The notes below the pieces were generated by a model. That model searched no databases, was not told the origin of the DNA, and saw nothing but the letters and a program-made list of their open reading frames with translations. Positions 26,062-34,049 of a stretch of 44,565 nt of DNA are shown here, in pieces (positions within the stretch are counted from its first letter, which is position 1; each line of letters starts with the position of its first letter). The DNA comes from Planctomycetota bacterium. Lineage in GTDB: Bacteria > Planctomycetota > UBA1135 > UBA2386. The position numbers and the translations under genes were made by a program. The stretch spans positions 1 through 44,565 of the forward strand of contig VGXW01000005.1 in the NCBI GenBank assembly GCA_016873195.1, written 5' to 3'.

Positions 26062-26978
26062 CAGCGCCCCGGAACTCCACCCAATCCGCCTGACAGCCAG
26101 AGATCGCCGAGCGAGTCGTCGTACTCCCTCAGCGTCTGCTTCCACGAGGGATCGTCGACCGGCGCCTCGCGCACGATGGTCTCGCCCGTGTCCTTCGAGC
26201 GGTTGAAGAAGCGCACCTCGCGTGGTTCGACGAACTCGAGCAGCTCGGCCGAGTGCGTCGCGAGCAGGACCTGCACGGGCCGCGGGCCCAGTTCGCCGTT
26301 CGCGAGCCGGCGCAAGGCCCCGACCAGCTGGCCCATGAGGTACGGGTGGAGGCCGCGCTCGGGTTCCTCGATGGCGATCACGTCGGGCGGCGGGGATTGG
26401 TAGGGCAGCAGCAGGAACGCGAGCAGCAGGATCGACCCGTCGGAGACCTGATGCGGCTCGTACCAGAGGGTCGGGTGCCAGCGATCCTGGAAGACGACGC
26501 GGTGGTTGCCCGCCGCGTGGGGGCGCACGGCGACGTCCGCGAAGAGCGGCACCAGGGTGCAGAACTGCCGGGCGATCTCGTCCTGTTCCTTGCGCGTCAG
26601 CGTGCCGAAGACGTTCGCCACGCCGTAGCCGTTCGTCGCGAGTTGGCGCATCTCCTGGAGTTGGTTGGCCTGTCGGATCAGCTGCAGGTCGAGTTGCAGG
26701 ACCATCGCGTGGGGGAAGTCGCGGGTGCCTTCCCACTTCTGTCCGCTCTGTGGAACATGCCGTTCGTCGGCTCGACCCGTTGCGTGCTCCGCGTGAACGC
26801 GAACGGTGACGGTGGCATCGCGCGCCCAGCGATCCACCGGGCTGAACGACGAACCCAGCGCTGCGAACACACTGCTTTTCCCGGTGCCGTTCGCCCCGAC
26901 GAGCACGGTGAGCGGTTCGAGGTTCATCGTCACCGCGCGCAGGCAGCGGTAGTTCTCGATCGTGAGCCGCCGGATCAT
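26061..26978 (-). CDS. OLD/RecF-like AAA (ABC-type) ATPase
   Basis: 305 residues. Walker A is GANGTGKSS (28-36) after the RecF-like opening MIRRLTIENYRCLRAVTMNL. The ABC-type signature is VSDGSILLLAFLLL, Walker B is DVIAIEEPERGLHP and the switch histidine is in VLLATHSAELLEF. The ~150-residue insert between the ATP halves is too short for an SMC coiled coil. It groups with AAA_21-type ATPases that work with TOPRIM or other nucleases. It is first in a two-gene unit with the DUF4276 gene, overlapping by one base. Candidate anti-phage sensor by analogy; nothing here shows the trigger. Confidence 0.85.
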   Translation of the reverse strand: MIRRLTIENYRCLRAVTMNLEPLTVLVGANGTGKSSVFAALGSSFSPVDRWARDATVTVRVHAEHATGRADERHVPQSGQKWEGTRDFPHAMVLQLDLQLIRQANQLQEMRQLATNGYGVANVFGTLTRKEQDEIARQFCTLVPLFADVAVRPHAAGNHRVVFQDRWHPTLWYEPHQVSDGSILLLAFLLLPYQSPPPDVIAIEEPERGLHPYLMGQLVGALRRLANGELGPRPVQVLLATHSAELLEFVEPREVRFFNRSKDTGETIVREAPVDDPSWKQTLREYDDSLGDLWLSGGLGGVPGR

Positions 26979-27120
26979 GGCCGACAGGCTACCACGCCCG
27001 GCGTGCCCGAGCCCGTTCGTCCACAGCTACAGCGAGTGAGCCGCGTGCCTGGGCGGCACGAGGGGACGCGACCGTCGCCAGCGACAGTGATCGCCGGTGA
27101 AACGTGCGTAGGATGTGGCC

Positions 27121-27354
27121 GTGCGTGAGGACGACGCAGCGTTCGCCGCGCGCGCGGCGGCCCGGGCGGAATGGCCGGTGCGGGTCTTCCGGCTCGGCGA
27201 GGAACCACCCGAGGGGCTCGACACGACGCCCGAACAGCGCATCGAGATGATGTGGGAGATGGCGGTGCAGGCCTACGGCATGGCCGGCATCCCGATCCCG
27301 GACTACGACCGCGCCCACACGCCGATCCGGCTCGTGCGCCGGGGGGAACCATGA
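27121..27354 (+). CDS. Small conserved hypothetical protein
   Basis: 77 residues, rich in charged and aromatic residues: EWPVRVFRLGEEPPEGLDTT, then PEQRIEMMWEMAVQAYGMAG and IPDYDRAHTPIRLVRRG. I recall this pattern (WPV...LGEEP...TTPEQR.EMMW) as a short conserved protein often found directly ahead of a nucleotidyltransferase gene. Its function is unknown to me. A GTG at 27121, 7 bp after AGGA, is a better start than the track's GTG at 27115. Its stop overlaps the next ATG as ATGA, typical of a coupled pair, but the partner is broken. Confidence 0.55.
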   Translation: MREDDAAFAARAAARAEWPVRVFRLGEEPPEGLDTTPEQRIEMMWEMAVQAYGMAGIPIPDYDRAHTPIRLVRRGEP

Positions 27355-27449
27355 TCCGCATCGACGCTGTGTGCGCGGACTTCCAGAACATGGTGTAGCC
27401 GCTGTGCGGGACGAGGGCCGAGTTCGTCGTCAGCGGCCCCGCCCACCCC
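27351..27449 (+). pseudogene. Probable remnant of a nucleotidyltransferase-like gene
   Basis: The ATG overlapping the preceding stop opens MIRIDAVCADFQNMV and then hits TAG. In the same frame the sequence continues PLCGTRAEFVVSGPAHPL before meeting the 3' end of the convergent hypD gene. A short N-terminal helix followed by a 'G-x-x-FVV-G-x-A-H' strand resembles the start of minimal nucleotidyltransferases (which read ...AEFVVVGGxAxxxHG...). If so, one stop codon and a 3' deletion have removed nearly all of the gene, including its catalytic site. The call rests on about 34 residues. Confidence 0.35.
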
Positions 27450-27450
27450 C

Positions 27451-29811
27451 TCAGAACGCCGCGTGCTCCGTGCGCGCGATGATCTCGTCCTGCAGCGCCT
27501 CCGACAGGTCGCAGAAGTAGTCGCTGTAACCCGCCACGCGCACGATCAGATCCCGGTGCGCGCCCGGGTCCGCCTTCGCCTCGCGCAGCTTCTGCGCGGT
27601 CACCACGTTGAACTGCACGTGGTGCCCGTCGAGCTTGAAGTAGGAGCGCACGAGTCCGCGCAGCCGCTCGATGCCCGGCTCGCCCTCGAGCAGGCCCGGC
27701 GTGAACTTCATGTTCAGCAGCGTGCCGCCCGTCTTGACGTGGTCCATCTTCGCCGCCGAGCGCAGCACCGCGGTCGGGCCGTTGCGGTCCGCGCCCTGCA
27801 CCGGGCTGATGCCCTCCGACAGCGGCGCGCCCGCGCGCCGGCCGTCCGCCGAGGCGAGGCAGACCTCGCCGAACCAGACGTGGCACGTGGTCGGCAGCAT
27901 CTCGAGCCGGTAGGCGCCGCCCTTGGTGTCGGGCCGCCCGTCGATCGACTCGAACAACAACCGGAACGTGCGCACCATCAGCGCGTCGGCCGCGTCGTCG
28001 TCATTGCCGTACTTCGGCATCTTGTGCACGAGCCGCGCGCGCAGCGCCGCGTCGTCCGCGCAGTCCCGGTCCAGCGCGCCGACGAGGCCCGCCAGTCCCA
28101 GTTCGCGCCGCTCGAACACGAGCCGCGCGATCGCCGCGAGGCTGTCGGTCACGCTGCCGATGCCGACCGCCTGCACGAACGTGTTGTTGTAGCGCGCGCC
28201 GCCGGCGTTGTAGTCGCGGCCCTTCGCGATGCAGTCGTCGGTGATCAGCGACAGGAACGTGTGCGGCATGCGCGTCGCATAGAGCCGCTCGATCAGCTGG
28301 TTGCCGCGGATCTTGACCTCGAGCACGTGGCGGAACTGCGCCGCGAACGCCGCGAACAGCGCGTCGAAGTCCGCGAACGACGCAAGATCGCCGGTATGCG
28401 GGCCGAGCTGCTTTTCCGTGCGCACGTCGAAACCGTCGTGCAGCGCGAGCTCGAGCATCTTCATCAGGTTGAAGTAGCCCGTCAGGATGTAGGCCTCCTT
28501 GCCGAACGCGCCGACCTCGACGCAGCCCGAGCAGCCGCCCTCGCGCGCGTCCTCGAGCGTCTTGCCCTGGCGCAGCTGCTCCTCGACCACCGCGTCGGCG
28601 TTGAACAGCGACGGGAAGCCGTAGCCCTTGCGGATCACGCGCAGCGCGTGCGCGAGCACCGCGTCGGGCGTCTTGCGCGAGACCTGCACGTTGCTGCTCG
28701 GCTGCAGCAGGTGGAAGTCGTCGATCACGTCGAGCAGCAGGTGCGTCAGCTCGTTGCTGCCGTCGCTGCCGTCGCGCAGCAGGCCCGCGAGGTTGATGTT
28801 CGCGAAGTCCGTGTAGGTGCCGCTCTCGGCCGCCGTGACGCCGACCTTCGGCGGGGCGGGATGGTTGTTGAACTTCACGAAGAAGCACTCGAGCAGTTCG
28901 CGCGCCGACTCGCGGCTCAGCGAGCCGTCGGCGAGGCCCCGCCGGTAGAACGGCAGCAGGTGCTGGTCGAGGTGGCCCGGGCTGAACGCGTCCCAGCCGT
29001 TCAGTTCGGTGATCACCGCGAGGTGGCAGAACCAGTAGGCCTGCAGCGCCTCGTGGAACGTGCGCGGCGCCTCGGCCGGCACGCGCCGGCAGATCCGCGC
29101 GATCGCCAGCAGTTCGTCGGCGCGCGCCGCGTCGCCGCAGCGGGCCGCCATCGCCTCGGCGAGATCGGCGTGCCGCGCGGCGAACAGGATCACCGCGTCG
29201 GCCGCGACCGCCATCGCGCGCAGCTGTTCGCGCTTGTCGAGCGCCAGCGGGTCGCGCGCGAAGTCGAGCGCCGCCTCGGCGCGCGCGCACTCGGCCTGCA
29301 GGTCGAGCAGACCCTGCCGGTAGAGCTTGCCGTCGGCCACCGTGTGGCCCGGCGCGCGCTGTTCCATGAACTCCGTGAAGCAGCCCGCCGCGTAGGCGTC
29401 GCGCCACTCCTGCGGCAGCTCGGCGAACATCTGGTCGCGCAGCGAACGGCCGCGCCAGAACGGGATCACCTCGCGTTCGTAGGCCGCGATCATCTCCGCG
29501 GCGACGCGGTAGCTCGTCTTCGGCCGCGAGTCGAGGATGCGCAGATCCTCGGCGCTGTGGCAGGTCAGCTCCGGATAGGTCGGCACCGCCTTCGGCCGCG
29601 GTCCGCGTTCGCCGACGATCAGCTCGTCGTCGCCGATCCAGATCGTCTTGTGCGCGCACAGGTGGTGGAAGTTCCGCGCGCGCAGGAGCGGCGCGCTGTG
29701 GCGGCCCAGGTTCTCGCGGTGGAAGGCCGTGGTCAGCAGCGCCCGTTCGGCGTCGAGGCACGGGATCGCGTCGAGGCTCGCCTCGCGCAGACGGTCGGTG
29801 CGTTCGGTCAT
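27451..29811 (-). CDS. hypD: Glycyl-radical enzyme, trans-4-hydroxy-L-proline dehydratase (HypD) type
   Basis: 786 residues. The thiyl-radical loop is GGCSGCVEVG (Cys430, Glu432) and the glycyl-radical site is RVAGYSDYF (Gly761). Comparing from memory with the Clostridioides HypD active site (His160, Asp278, Ser334, Phe340, Cys434, Glu436, Tyr450, Thr645, Gly765), every residue is found here exactly four positions earlier: His156, Asp274, Ser330, Phe336, Cys430, Glu432, Tyr446, Thr641, Gly761. That argues for hydroxyproline dehydration to pyrroline-5-carboxylate rather than pyruvate formate-lyase or a diol dehydratase. The enzyme is oxygen-sensitive, so expression should be anaerobic. The ATG overlaps the activase stop as ATGA. 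A second cysteine (Cys427) sits near the active one. No proC lies in the window. Confidence 0.88.
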   Translation of the reverse strand: MTERTDRLREASLDAIPCLDAERALLTTAFHRENLGRHSAPLLRARNFHHLCAHKTIWIGDDELIVGERGPRPKAVPTYPELTCHSAEDLRILDSRPKTSYRVAAEMIAAYEREVIPFWRGRSLRDQMFAELPQEWRDAYAAGCFTEFMEQRAPGHTVADGKLYRQGLLDLQAECARAEAALDFARDPLALDKREQLRAMAVAADAVILFAARHADLAEAMAARCGDAARADELLAIARICRRVPAEAPRTFHEALQAYWFCHLAVITELNGWDAFSPGHLDQHLLPFYRRGLADGSLSRESARELLECFFVKFNNHPAPPKVGVTAAESGTYTDFANINLAGLLRDGSDGSNELTHLLLDVIDDFHLLQPSSNVQVSRKTPDAVLAHALRVIRKGYGFPSLFNADAVVEEQLRQGKTLEDAREGGCSGCVEVGAFGKEAYILTGYFNLMKMLELALHDGFDVRTEKQLGPHTGDLASFADFDALFAAFAAQFRHVLEVKIRGNQLIERLYATRMPHTFLSLITDDCIAKGRDYNAGGARYNNTFVQAVGIGSVTDSLAAIARLVFERRELGLAGLVGALDRDCADDAALRARLVHKMPKYGNDDDAADALMVRTFRLLFESIDGRPDTKGGAYRLEMLPTTCHVWFGEVCLASADGRRAGAPLSEGISPVQGADRNGPTAVLRSAAKMDHVKTGGTLLNMKFTPGLLEGEPGIERLRGLVRSYFKLDGHHVQFNVVTAQKLREAKADPGAHRDLIVRVAGYSDYFCDLSEALQDEIIARTEHAAF

Positions 29812-30698
29812 GGGTTTCCTCCGAAGGTCGTGAGGCCCGCGTCGCGGAACGGCGCCGCGAGTGCCGCGAGTCGCGCGCGGTCGGGCGTCTGGGTGCCGCG
29901 CACCGCGCATTCCATGCCGAGGCGGGCGAACTTGGCCTCGCCGGTCGGATGGTAGGGCAGGAGTTCGACGCGCTCGATGCCGCGCAGCGGCGCCAGGAAC
30001 GCCGCCGTCTCCCGCAGGTTCGCCGCGTCGTCGTTCGTGCCGGGCACGATCGGCACGCGGATCCACAGCCGCGCGCCGGCCGCCGCGAGTGCTTGCAGGT
30101 TGTCGAGGATCCGCCGGTTCGAGGCCCCGGTCGCCGCGCGGTGCCGCGCCTCGTCGAGCAGCTTCAGGTCGTAGAGCACGAGGTCCGCGGCCGCCGCAGC
30201 CAGGAGCAGCACGTCGCGCGCGACCGCGCCGCAGGTGTCGAGCGCCGTGTGCACGCCTTCGGCCCGCAACGCCCGCAGCAGCGCCGTCGCGAACGCCGCC
30301 TGCGCGAGCGGTTCGCCGCCCGACAGCGTGACGCCGCCGCCCGACTCCTCGAAGAACACGCGGTCGTGCAGCAGTTCGGCGGCGAGCGCCGCGACCGACC
30401 ACGTGGTGCCGATCGCCTGCAGCGCGCCGGTCGGGCAGCGGTCGGCGTCCTCGGCCCCGCGCCCGTGCACCACGGGATCGGCGAGTTCCTGCTCGCTGCA
30501 GCGGCCGCAGCGCATGCAGCGGTGCGACAGGCGCACGAACTCCGGCTGGTCCGACTGGCTCTCGGGGTTGTGGCACCAGAGGCAGTGCAGCGGGCAGCCC
30601 TTCAGGAACACCGTGCTGCGCAGGCCGGGCCCGTCGTGCAGCGAGAACCGCTGCACGTGGAACACGAGGCCGGCCGGCGCGCCGTTCATGCCGGCCAT
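29808..30698 (-). CDS. hypE: Glycyl-radical enzyme activase (radical SAM, HypE type)
   Basis: 296 residues. The radical-SAM cluster motif is GCPLHCLWCHNPES (CX3CX2C), preceded by RFSLHDGPGLRSTVFLKG. An auxiliary ferredoxin-like segment (HRCMRCGRC, then DRCPTGAL) supplies four cysteines, enough for one extra [4Fe-4S] cluster; many relatives have two. The SAM-binding GGVTLSGGEPL and later ALDTCG are intact, as are LVLYDLKLLDEARH and IVPGTND. It installs the glycyl radical on the HypD protein encoded next, with which it overlaps by 4 bp. Starts at 30698 and 30689 are both possible. The upstream M64 gene is 55 bp away on the same strand. Confidence 0.92.
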   Translation of the reverse strand: MAGMNGAPAGLVFHVQRFSLHDGPGLRSTVFLKGCPLHCLWCHNPESQSDQPEFVRLSHRCMRCGRCSEQELADPVVHGRGAEDADRCPTGALQAIGTTWSVAALAAELLHDRVFFEESGGGVTLSGGEPLAQAAFATALLRALRAEGVHTALDTCGAVARDVLLLAAAAADLVLYDLKLLDEARHRAATGASNRRILDNLQALAAAGARLWIRVPIVPGTNDDAANLRETAAFLAPLRGIERVELLPYHPTGEAKFARLGMECAVRGTQTPDRARLAALAAPFRDAGLTTFGGNP

Positions 30699-30753
30699 TG
30701 TCGGCCCCGCGCACGGCGCGAGAAGTCGCCGAAGGGCGCAGGCGGCGGGCCGG

Positions 30754-32259
30754 TCACCTGCCGCCGCACACGTGCAGGACCATGCGCAAGATCGCGTCCT
30801 GGCACACCGGGCAGAACCCGCCCTCGGCGTTGCTGAACATCAGGCACTCGAGACTCGGCCGATAGAGGCCCTTCGCCGCGTAGCCGGCTCCCTCGAACGC
30901 GCCGACCTTGCCGCGCAGCGGGGCGAGCCGCTCCGCCCGCGCCTTCTGCGCCTTCGCCAGTTCCTCGAGCCGCGGCTGGAAGCCGTCCGCGAGGGCTTTC
31001 AGCTCCGCCTCGCCCTTGCCCTCCTGCTTCGCCTTCGCCACTGCCTGCTGCCGCTCCGCCGCGAGTTCCTGCATCGCCTGGGTCAGCCGGTCGCGCTCCT
31101 GCTGCTCCCACGGCGTCGGCAGTTCGAGCCCCGCCGACACGAGCCCCGCCCACTTCGGCCGGCCCGCCACCAGCAGCGCGGTGAGGTTCGGCTCGAGCGG
31201 TTCCTGGCCCGCCGGGTAGAAGTCGTTGTAGGCGACCTCCGAGGTGAAGTACTCGTCGCCGAGGCCCGCGAAGCTGTGGCCGAACTCGTGCAGGAACACC
31301 TTCCTGCTCAGCGCGTGGTCCGCGGTCGACGCCGCGTAGTCCTGGTAGATGCCGCCGCCGCCGTAGCGCTCGCTGTTGACGAGCAGCACCAGCGTGTCGT
31401 GCGGCGCGGCCGAGGCGATCGTGCGCAGCGCCTCGTCGTCCTCGGTCAGCAGGTAGCGGTCGAGCCCCAGCGCGTTGAAGCTGGCGCCGACGGCCGTGCG
31501 GCGGAAGCGGCCCTGCCGCGGCTCGGACACGCCGCGCTCCTGGCTCGCACGGAACACCGCGTAGACGTTGAAGCGGTCCCTGAGCGAGGCGTAGGGCTCG
31601 CAAGCCCACAGGGCCGCGAGCATCTTCTCGACGTCCTCGGCGAACGCCGCGCGGTCGTCGGCCGTGTAACCCTCGGCGACGAACGCGAGGTCGACCTTGT
31701 CGGCCGGCGCGCCGCTCTGCTGCACCGCGGTGACCGCGACGTCGGCTGGCGGCGGCAACCGGAACACCTCGGGCGCCTGCGGGTCGACGGTGCGCACGAA
31801 GACCGGCTGCAGCAGGTTCGCCCGGTCGCGCGAGGCGAGCACCACACGCACGCTTGCCTTCGGCAGCGGCACGCAGAGCCCGCGGCGGTACGCGCGCTTC
31901 TCGCCCTGCTGGGCCGGCGTCGTCGTGCGGTACTCGCCGAACAGCCCGTCGAAACCCTGCGCGTAGAGCAGCCGGTTCGTCGCGAGGTCGTAGAGCGAGA
32001 TCGCGTAGCGGCCGTAGTCGAACGGTTGGTGCAGCCCCGTGCGCGGGCCGGCCCACGGGCCCTGCACGCGCAGCCGGTCGAGGCTCACGATCTCGGTCTT
32101 CTGGTCGACGGTGAACGTGAAGTCCAGGCGCAGCGTCGCGTCGGCGAAGACCTCGGCGAACGGCGGCGGCGCGGCGCCGGGCAGCCCCGGCGCGGTCTGG
32201 GCAAGGGCGGGGAGGCTCGCGAGCGCGAGCAAGAGCACGGCAGCGAGGCGGTCGTTCAT
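30754..32259 (-). CDS. Secreted M64-family metallopeptidase
   Basis: 501 residues with a clear signal peptide (RLAAVLLLALASLPALAQ). The zinc site is HEFGHSFAGLGDEY (His324, Glu325, His328, Asp335), characteristic of the M64 'IgA peptidase' family. A beta-rich N-terminal domain precedes the catalytic domain (VDLAFVAEGYTADDRAAF). A highly charged helical insert of about 75 residues (ERQQAVAKAKQEGKGEAELK) follows. The family tail is FEGAGYAAKGLYRP with LECLMF and FCPVCQ, where cysteines may form disulfides. It acts outside the cytoplasm on unknown proteins. Gaps of 67 bp upstream and 55 bp downstream place it in one unit with the hydroxyproline dehydratase genes. Confidence 0.88.
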   Translation of the reverse strand: MNDRLAAVLLLALASLPALAQTAPGLPGAAPPPFAEVFADATLRLDFTFTVDQKTEIVSLDRLRVQGPWAGPRTGLHQPFDYGRYAISLYDLATNRLLYAQGFDGLFGEYRTTTPAQQGEKRAYRRGLCVPLPKASVRVVLASRDRANLLQPVFVRTVDPQAPEVFRLPPPADVAVTAVQQSGAPADKVDLAFVAEGYTADDRAAFAEDVEKMLAALWACEPYASLRDRFNVYAVFRASQERGVSEPRQGRFRRTAVGASFNALGLDRYLLTEDDEALRTIASAAPHDTLVLLVNSERYGGGGIYQDYAASTADHALSRKVFLHEFGHSFAGLGDEYFTSEVAYNDFYPAGQEPLEPNLTALLVAGRPKWAGLVSAGLELPTPWEQQERDRLTQAMQELAAERQQAVAKAKQEGKGEAELKALADGFQPRLEELAKAQKARAERLAPLRGKVGAFEGAGYAAKGLYRPSLECLMFSNAEGGFCPVCQDAILRMVLHVCGGR

Positions 32260-32326
32260 GGCACGCGTCCATGTATAGCCGCGGCCGGCCCGCCGTTCCC
32301 GCGCCGCGGCGCCCGGCGCGTGCCGC

Positions 32327-33970
32327 TCAATGGAAACGGACCTCGCGATCGCTGAAGTCGTTCGCGGGGAACGGTTCGGTCGCGCCCACGGGCTGTCCGT
32401 CGACGGTCGCCGTGACGGTGGCCGCGCGCCAGCCTTCGAGCGCGACGAGGGCCGCGAGCAGGCAGAGCCCGAGGCGGGCCGAGCCGAGCCGCGGCCAGCG
32501 GCGCAGCGCAGAGGCCAGCAGCGAGCCGACGCCGAGCGCGACGACCGGCACGCACGTCACCCCGTGGCGCGCGTGGCCGAAGAACACCAGCAGCACGGCG
32601 AGCGAGATCGCGGCGAAGGCGAACAGCGGCCACAGCCCACGGTTCCGCCGCAGCCGGAACAGCCCCACCGCCGCGGCGGCGAGCACGAGGCAGCGCCAGA
32701 CCGCCGCCCACGCGCCCTCCGGCGCGACCAGGTCGACCGGCCGCCGTTGGCCCGACAGGCCGATCGGCAGCGCGTATCCGCCGATGCCGCCCGTGGCGCC
32801 CGCGAGGCCCTGCCACAGCTTGCGCAGCAGACGCCGGCCCGTGCCGCCGGGATCCGCGAGCATCTCCTCGAGACCGAGCCGGTAGCCGTGCAGCGCGATC
32901 GCGAGGTGCGGCGGGTGGCCGAGCGAGAAGCGGCGCCGCTGGCCGGGCAGCAGGCGCAGCGAGGCCGGGTAACGATCCGCACCGCCCGAGAGCGGCGGGT
33001 CGCGGTCGTAGGCCGCGCGCGAGAAGTAGCCGGTCGACTCGCGCGAGTTGGCGAGGAAGAAGTTGTAGGGCCCGTAGAGCGCGATCAGCGGCACCGGCAG
33101 CCGCTCGGGCCAGCAGCCGAACGCCTCGCGCACGATCTCGAGGTCCGGGGCGCGCACCGCGGTGCCGCCGCGGTGCCGCACCGTCGCGTCGACGACTTCC
33201 CAGACCGTGCGCTGCGCGAAGGACGGCAGTTCGCGCACGCGTTCGCGCGCCGCCTCCTCCCACGGCAGCGACAGCGGCGGCGGCGGCGGCGGTGGCCGGT
33301 CCTGGAATGCGGTCACCCGACGCGCGGCTTCGACCTGCCACGGCGCGATCACCGCGGCGCAGGCGACCGCGGCGAGCAACAGCGACCGCCAGCGCACGCC
33401 GGTCGACTTCGCGACCACGGCGAGCACCACGAACACGAGCACGTTCTCCGAACGTACGAGGCAGACGAGGCCGTGCAGAGCGCCCCACCGCAGCGGCAGC
33501 CACACCGAATGCGGCGACGACAGCCGCGCCTGGTCGCACAGTCCGAGCAGCGCGAGCGCGAGGTAGAGCCCGTTCGCGTGCAGGCCGGCCGACGTCAGCA
33601 GCAGGTTGCTCGACGCCCCGCAGATCGCGGCCGCGAGCACGGCGGTCGTGCCGTCGACCTTTTGGCGCAGCAGGAGCCAGCACAGCGGCGCCACCGCGGC
33701 ACCGGCGACCACGAACAGGAGCCGCACCGGCCATTGCACGGGCCCGCCGTCCCACAGCGCCGACACGAACCACAGCATGCCCGGCGAGCGCCACGGCAGC
33801 AGCAGCTCGGCGTCGGGCGTGCCGTTCGCGAGCCGCAGGGCCTGGTCCTGCCAGACCGGGGCGTCGCCCTGGAGACCGACGTGCCAGCCGAGGCCGCCGT
33901 CCGGGCCGCCGAGCCAGAACAGCACCCGCAGCACGAGCCCGAAGGCGAACAGGAGCCACGCGACGCGCAC
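32327..33970 (-). CDS. Multi-pass membrane glycosyltransferase-like protein (GT-C/ArnT-like)
   Basis: About 547 residues with 9-11 predicted membrane helices (AWLLFAFGLVLRVLFWLGG, PVRLLFVVAGAAVAPLCWLL, LLLAAVACAAVIAP, AVLLVFFGHARHG). The first loop has an acidic QGDAPVWQDQALRLANGTPD and LPWRSPGMLWFVSALW, the layout of GT-C enzymes that take sugars from polyprenyl-phosphate donors. Acceptor unknown. The GTG at 33970, just after AAGGG, is the likely start; the track start at 34144 reads into the degraded neighbour. A proline run (PPPPPPPLSLP) precedes a soluble segment. It is the first gene of the possible operon with the M64 peptidase and hypED. Confidence 0.72.
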   Translation of the reverse strand: MRVAWLLFAFGLVLRVLFWLGGPDGGLGWHVGLQGDAPVWQDQALRLANGTPDAELLLPWRSPGMLWFVSALWDGGPVQWPVRLLFVVAGAAVAPLCWLLLRQKVDGTTAVLAAAICGASSNLLLTSAGLHANGLYLALALLGLCDQARLSSPHSVWLPLRWGALHGLVCLVRSENVLVFVVLAVVAKSTGVRWRSLLLAAVACAAVIAPWQVEAARRVTAFQDRPPPPPPPLSLPWEEAARERVRELPSFAQRTVWEVVDATVRHRGGTAVRAPDLEIVREAFGCWPERLPVPLIALYGPYNFFLANSRESTGYFSRAAYDRDPPLSGGADRYPASLRLLPGQRRRFSLGHPPHLAIALHGYRLGLEEMLADPGGTGRRLLRKLWQGLAGATGGIGGYALPIGLSGQRRPVDLVAPEGAWAAVWRCLVLAAAAVGLFRLRRNRGLWPLFAFAAISLAVLLVFFGHARHGVTCVPVVALGVGSLLASALRRWPRLGSARLGLCLLAALVALEGWRAATVTATVDGQPVGATEPFPANDFSDREVRFH

Positions 33971-34034
33971 GCGGCCCTTGTAGCGCGGTGCGCGGGGTCC
34001 GTCACGGGCCCGCGGGACGGGGCCTGCCGAGGCA

Positions 34035-34049
34035 ACGCCGCAGCGGCGT
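34035..34049. repeat. Short GC hairpin at the porin/glycosyltransferase junction
   Basis: ACGCCGC-A-GCGGCGT repeats the stem found after fhs (17381-17397). Here it lies where homology of the truncated lipoprotein ends, 65 bp before the glycosyltransferase start on the minus strand. Confidence 0.3.

Noticed and set aside
26989-27318. 109-residue minus-strand ORF resembling a histidine phosphatase (VVLTHGHILRTFH)
   Set aside because: A chance match within a short Arg-rich frame. The plus-strand 77-residue gene in the same DNA is better supported.
27451-29811. Pyruvate formate-lyase or glycerol/choline-type lyase
   Set aside because: The CVE thiyl loop is not the PFL Cys-Cys pair. The whole set of HypD active-site residues is present at constant spacing.
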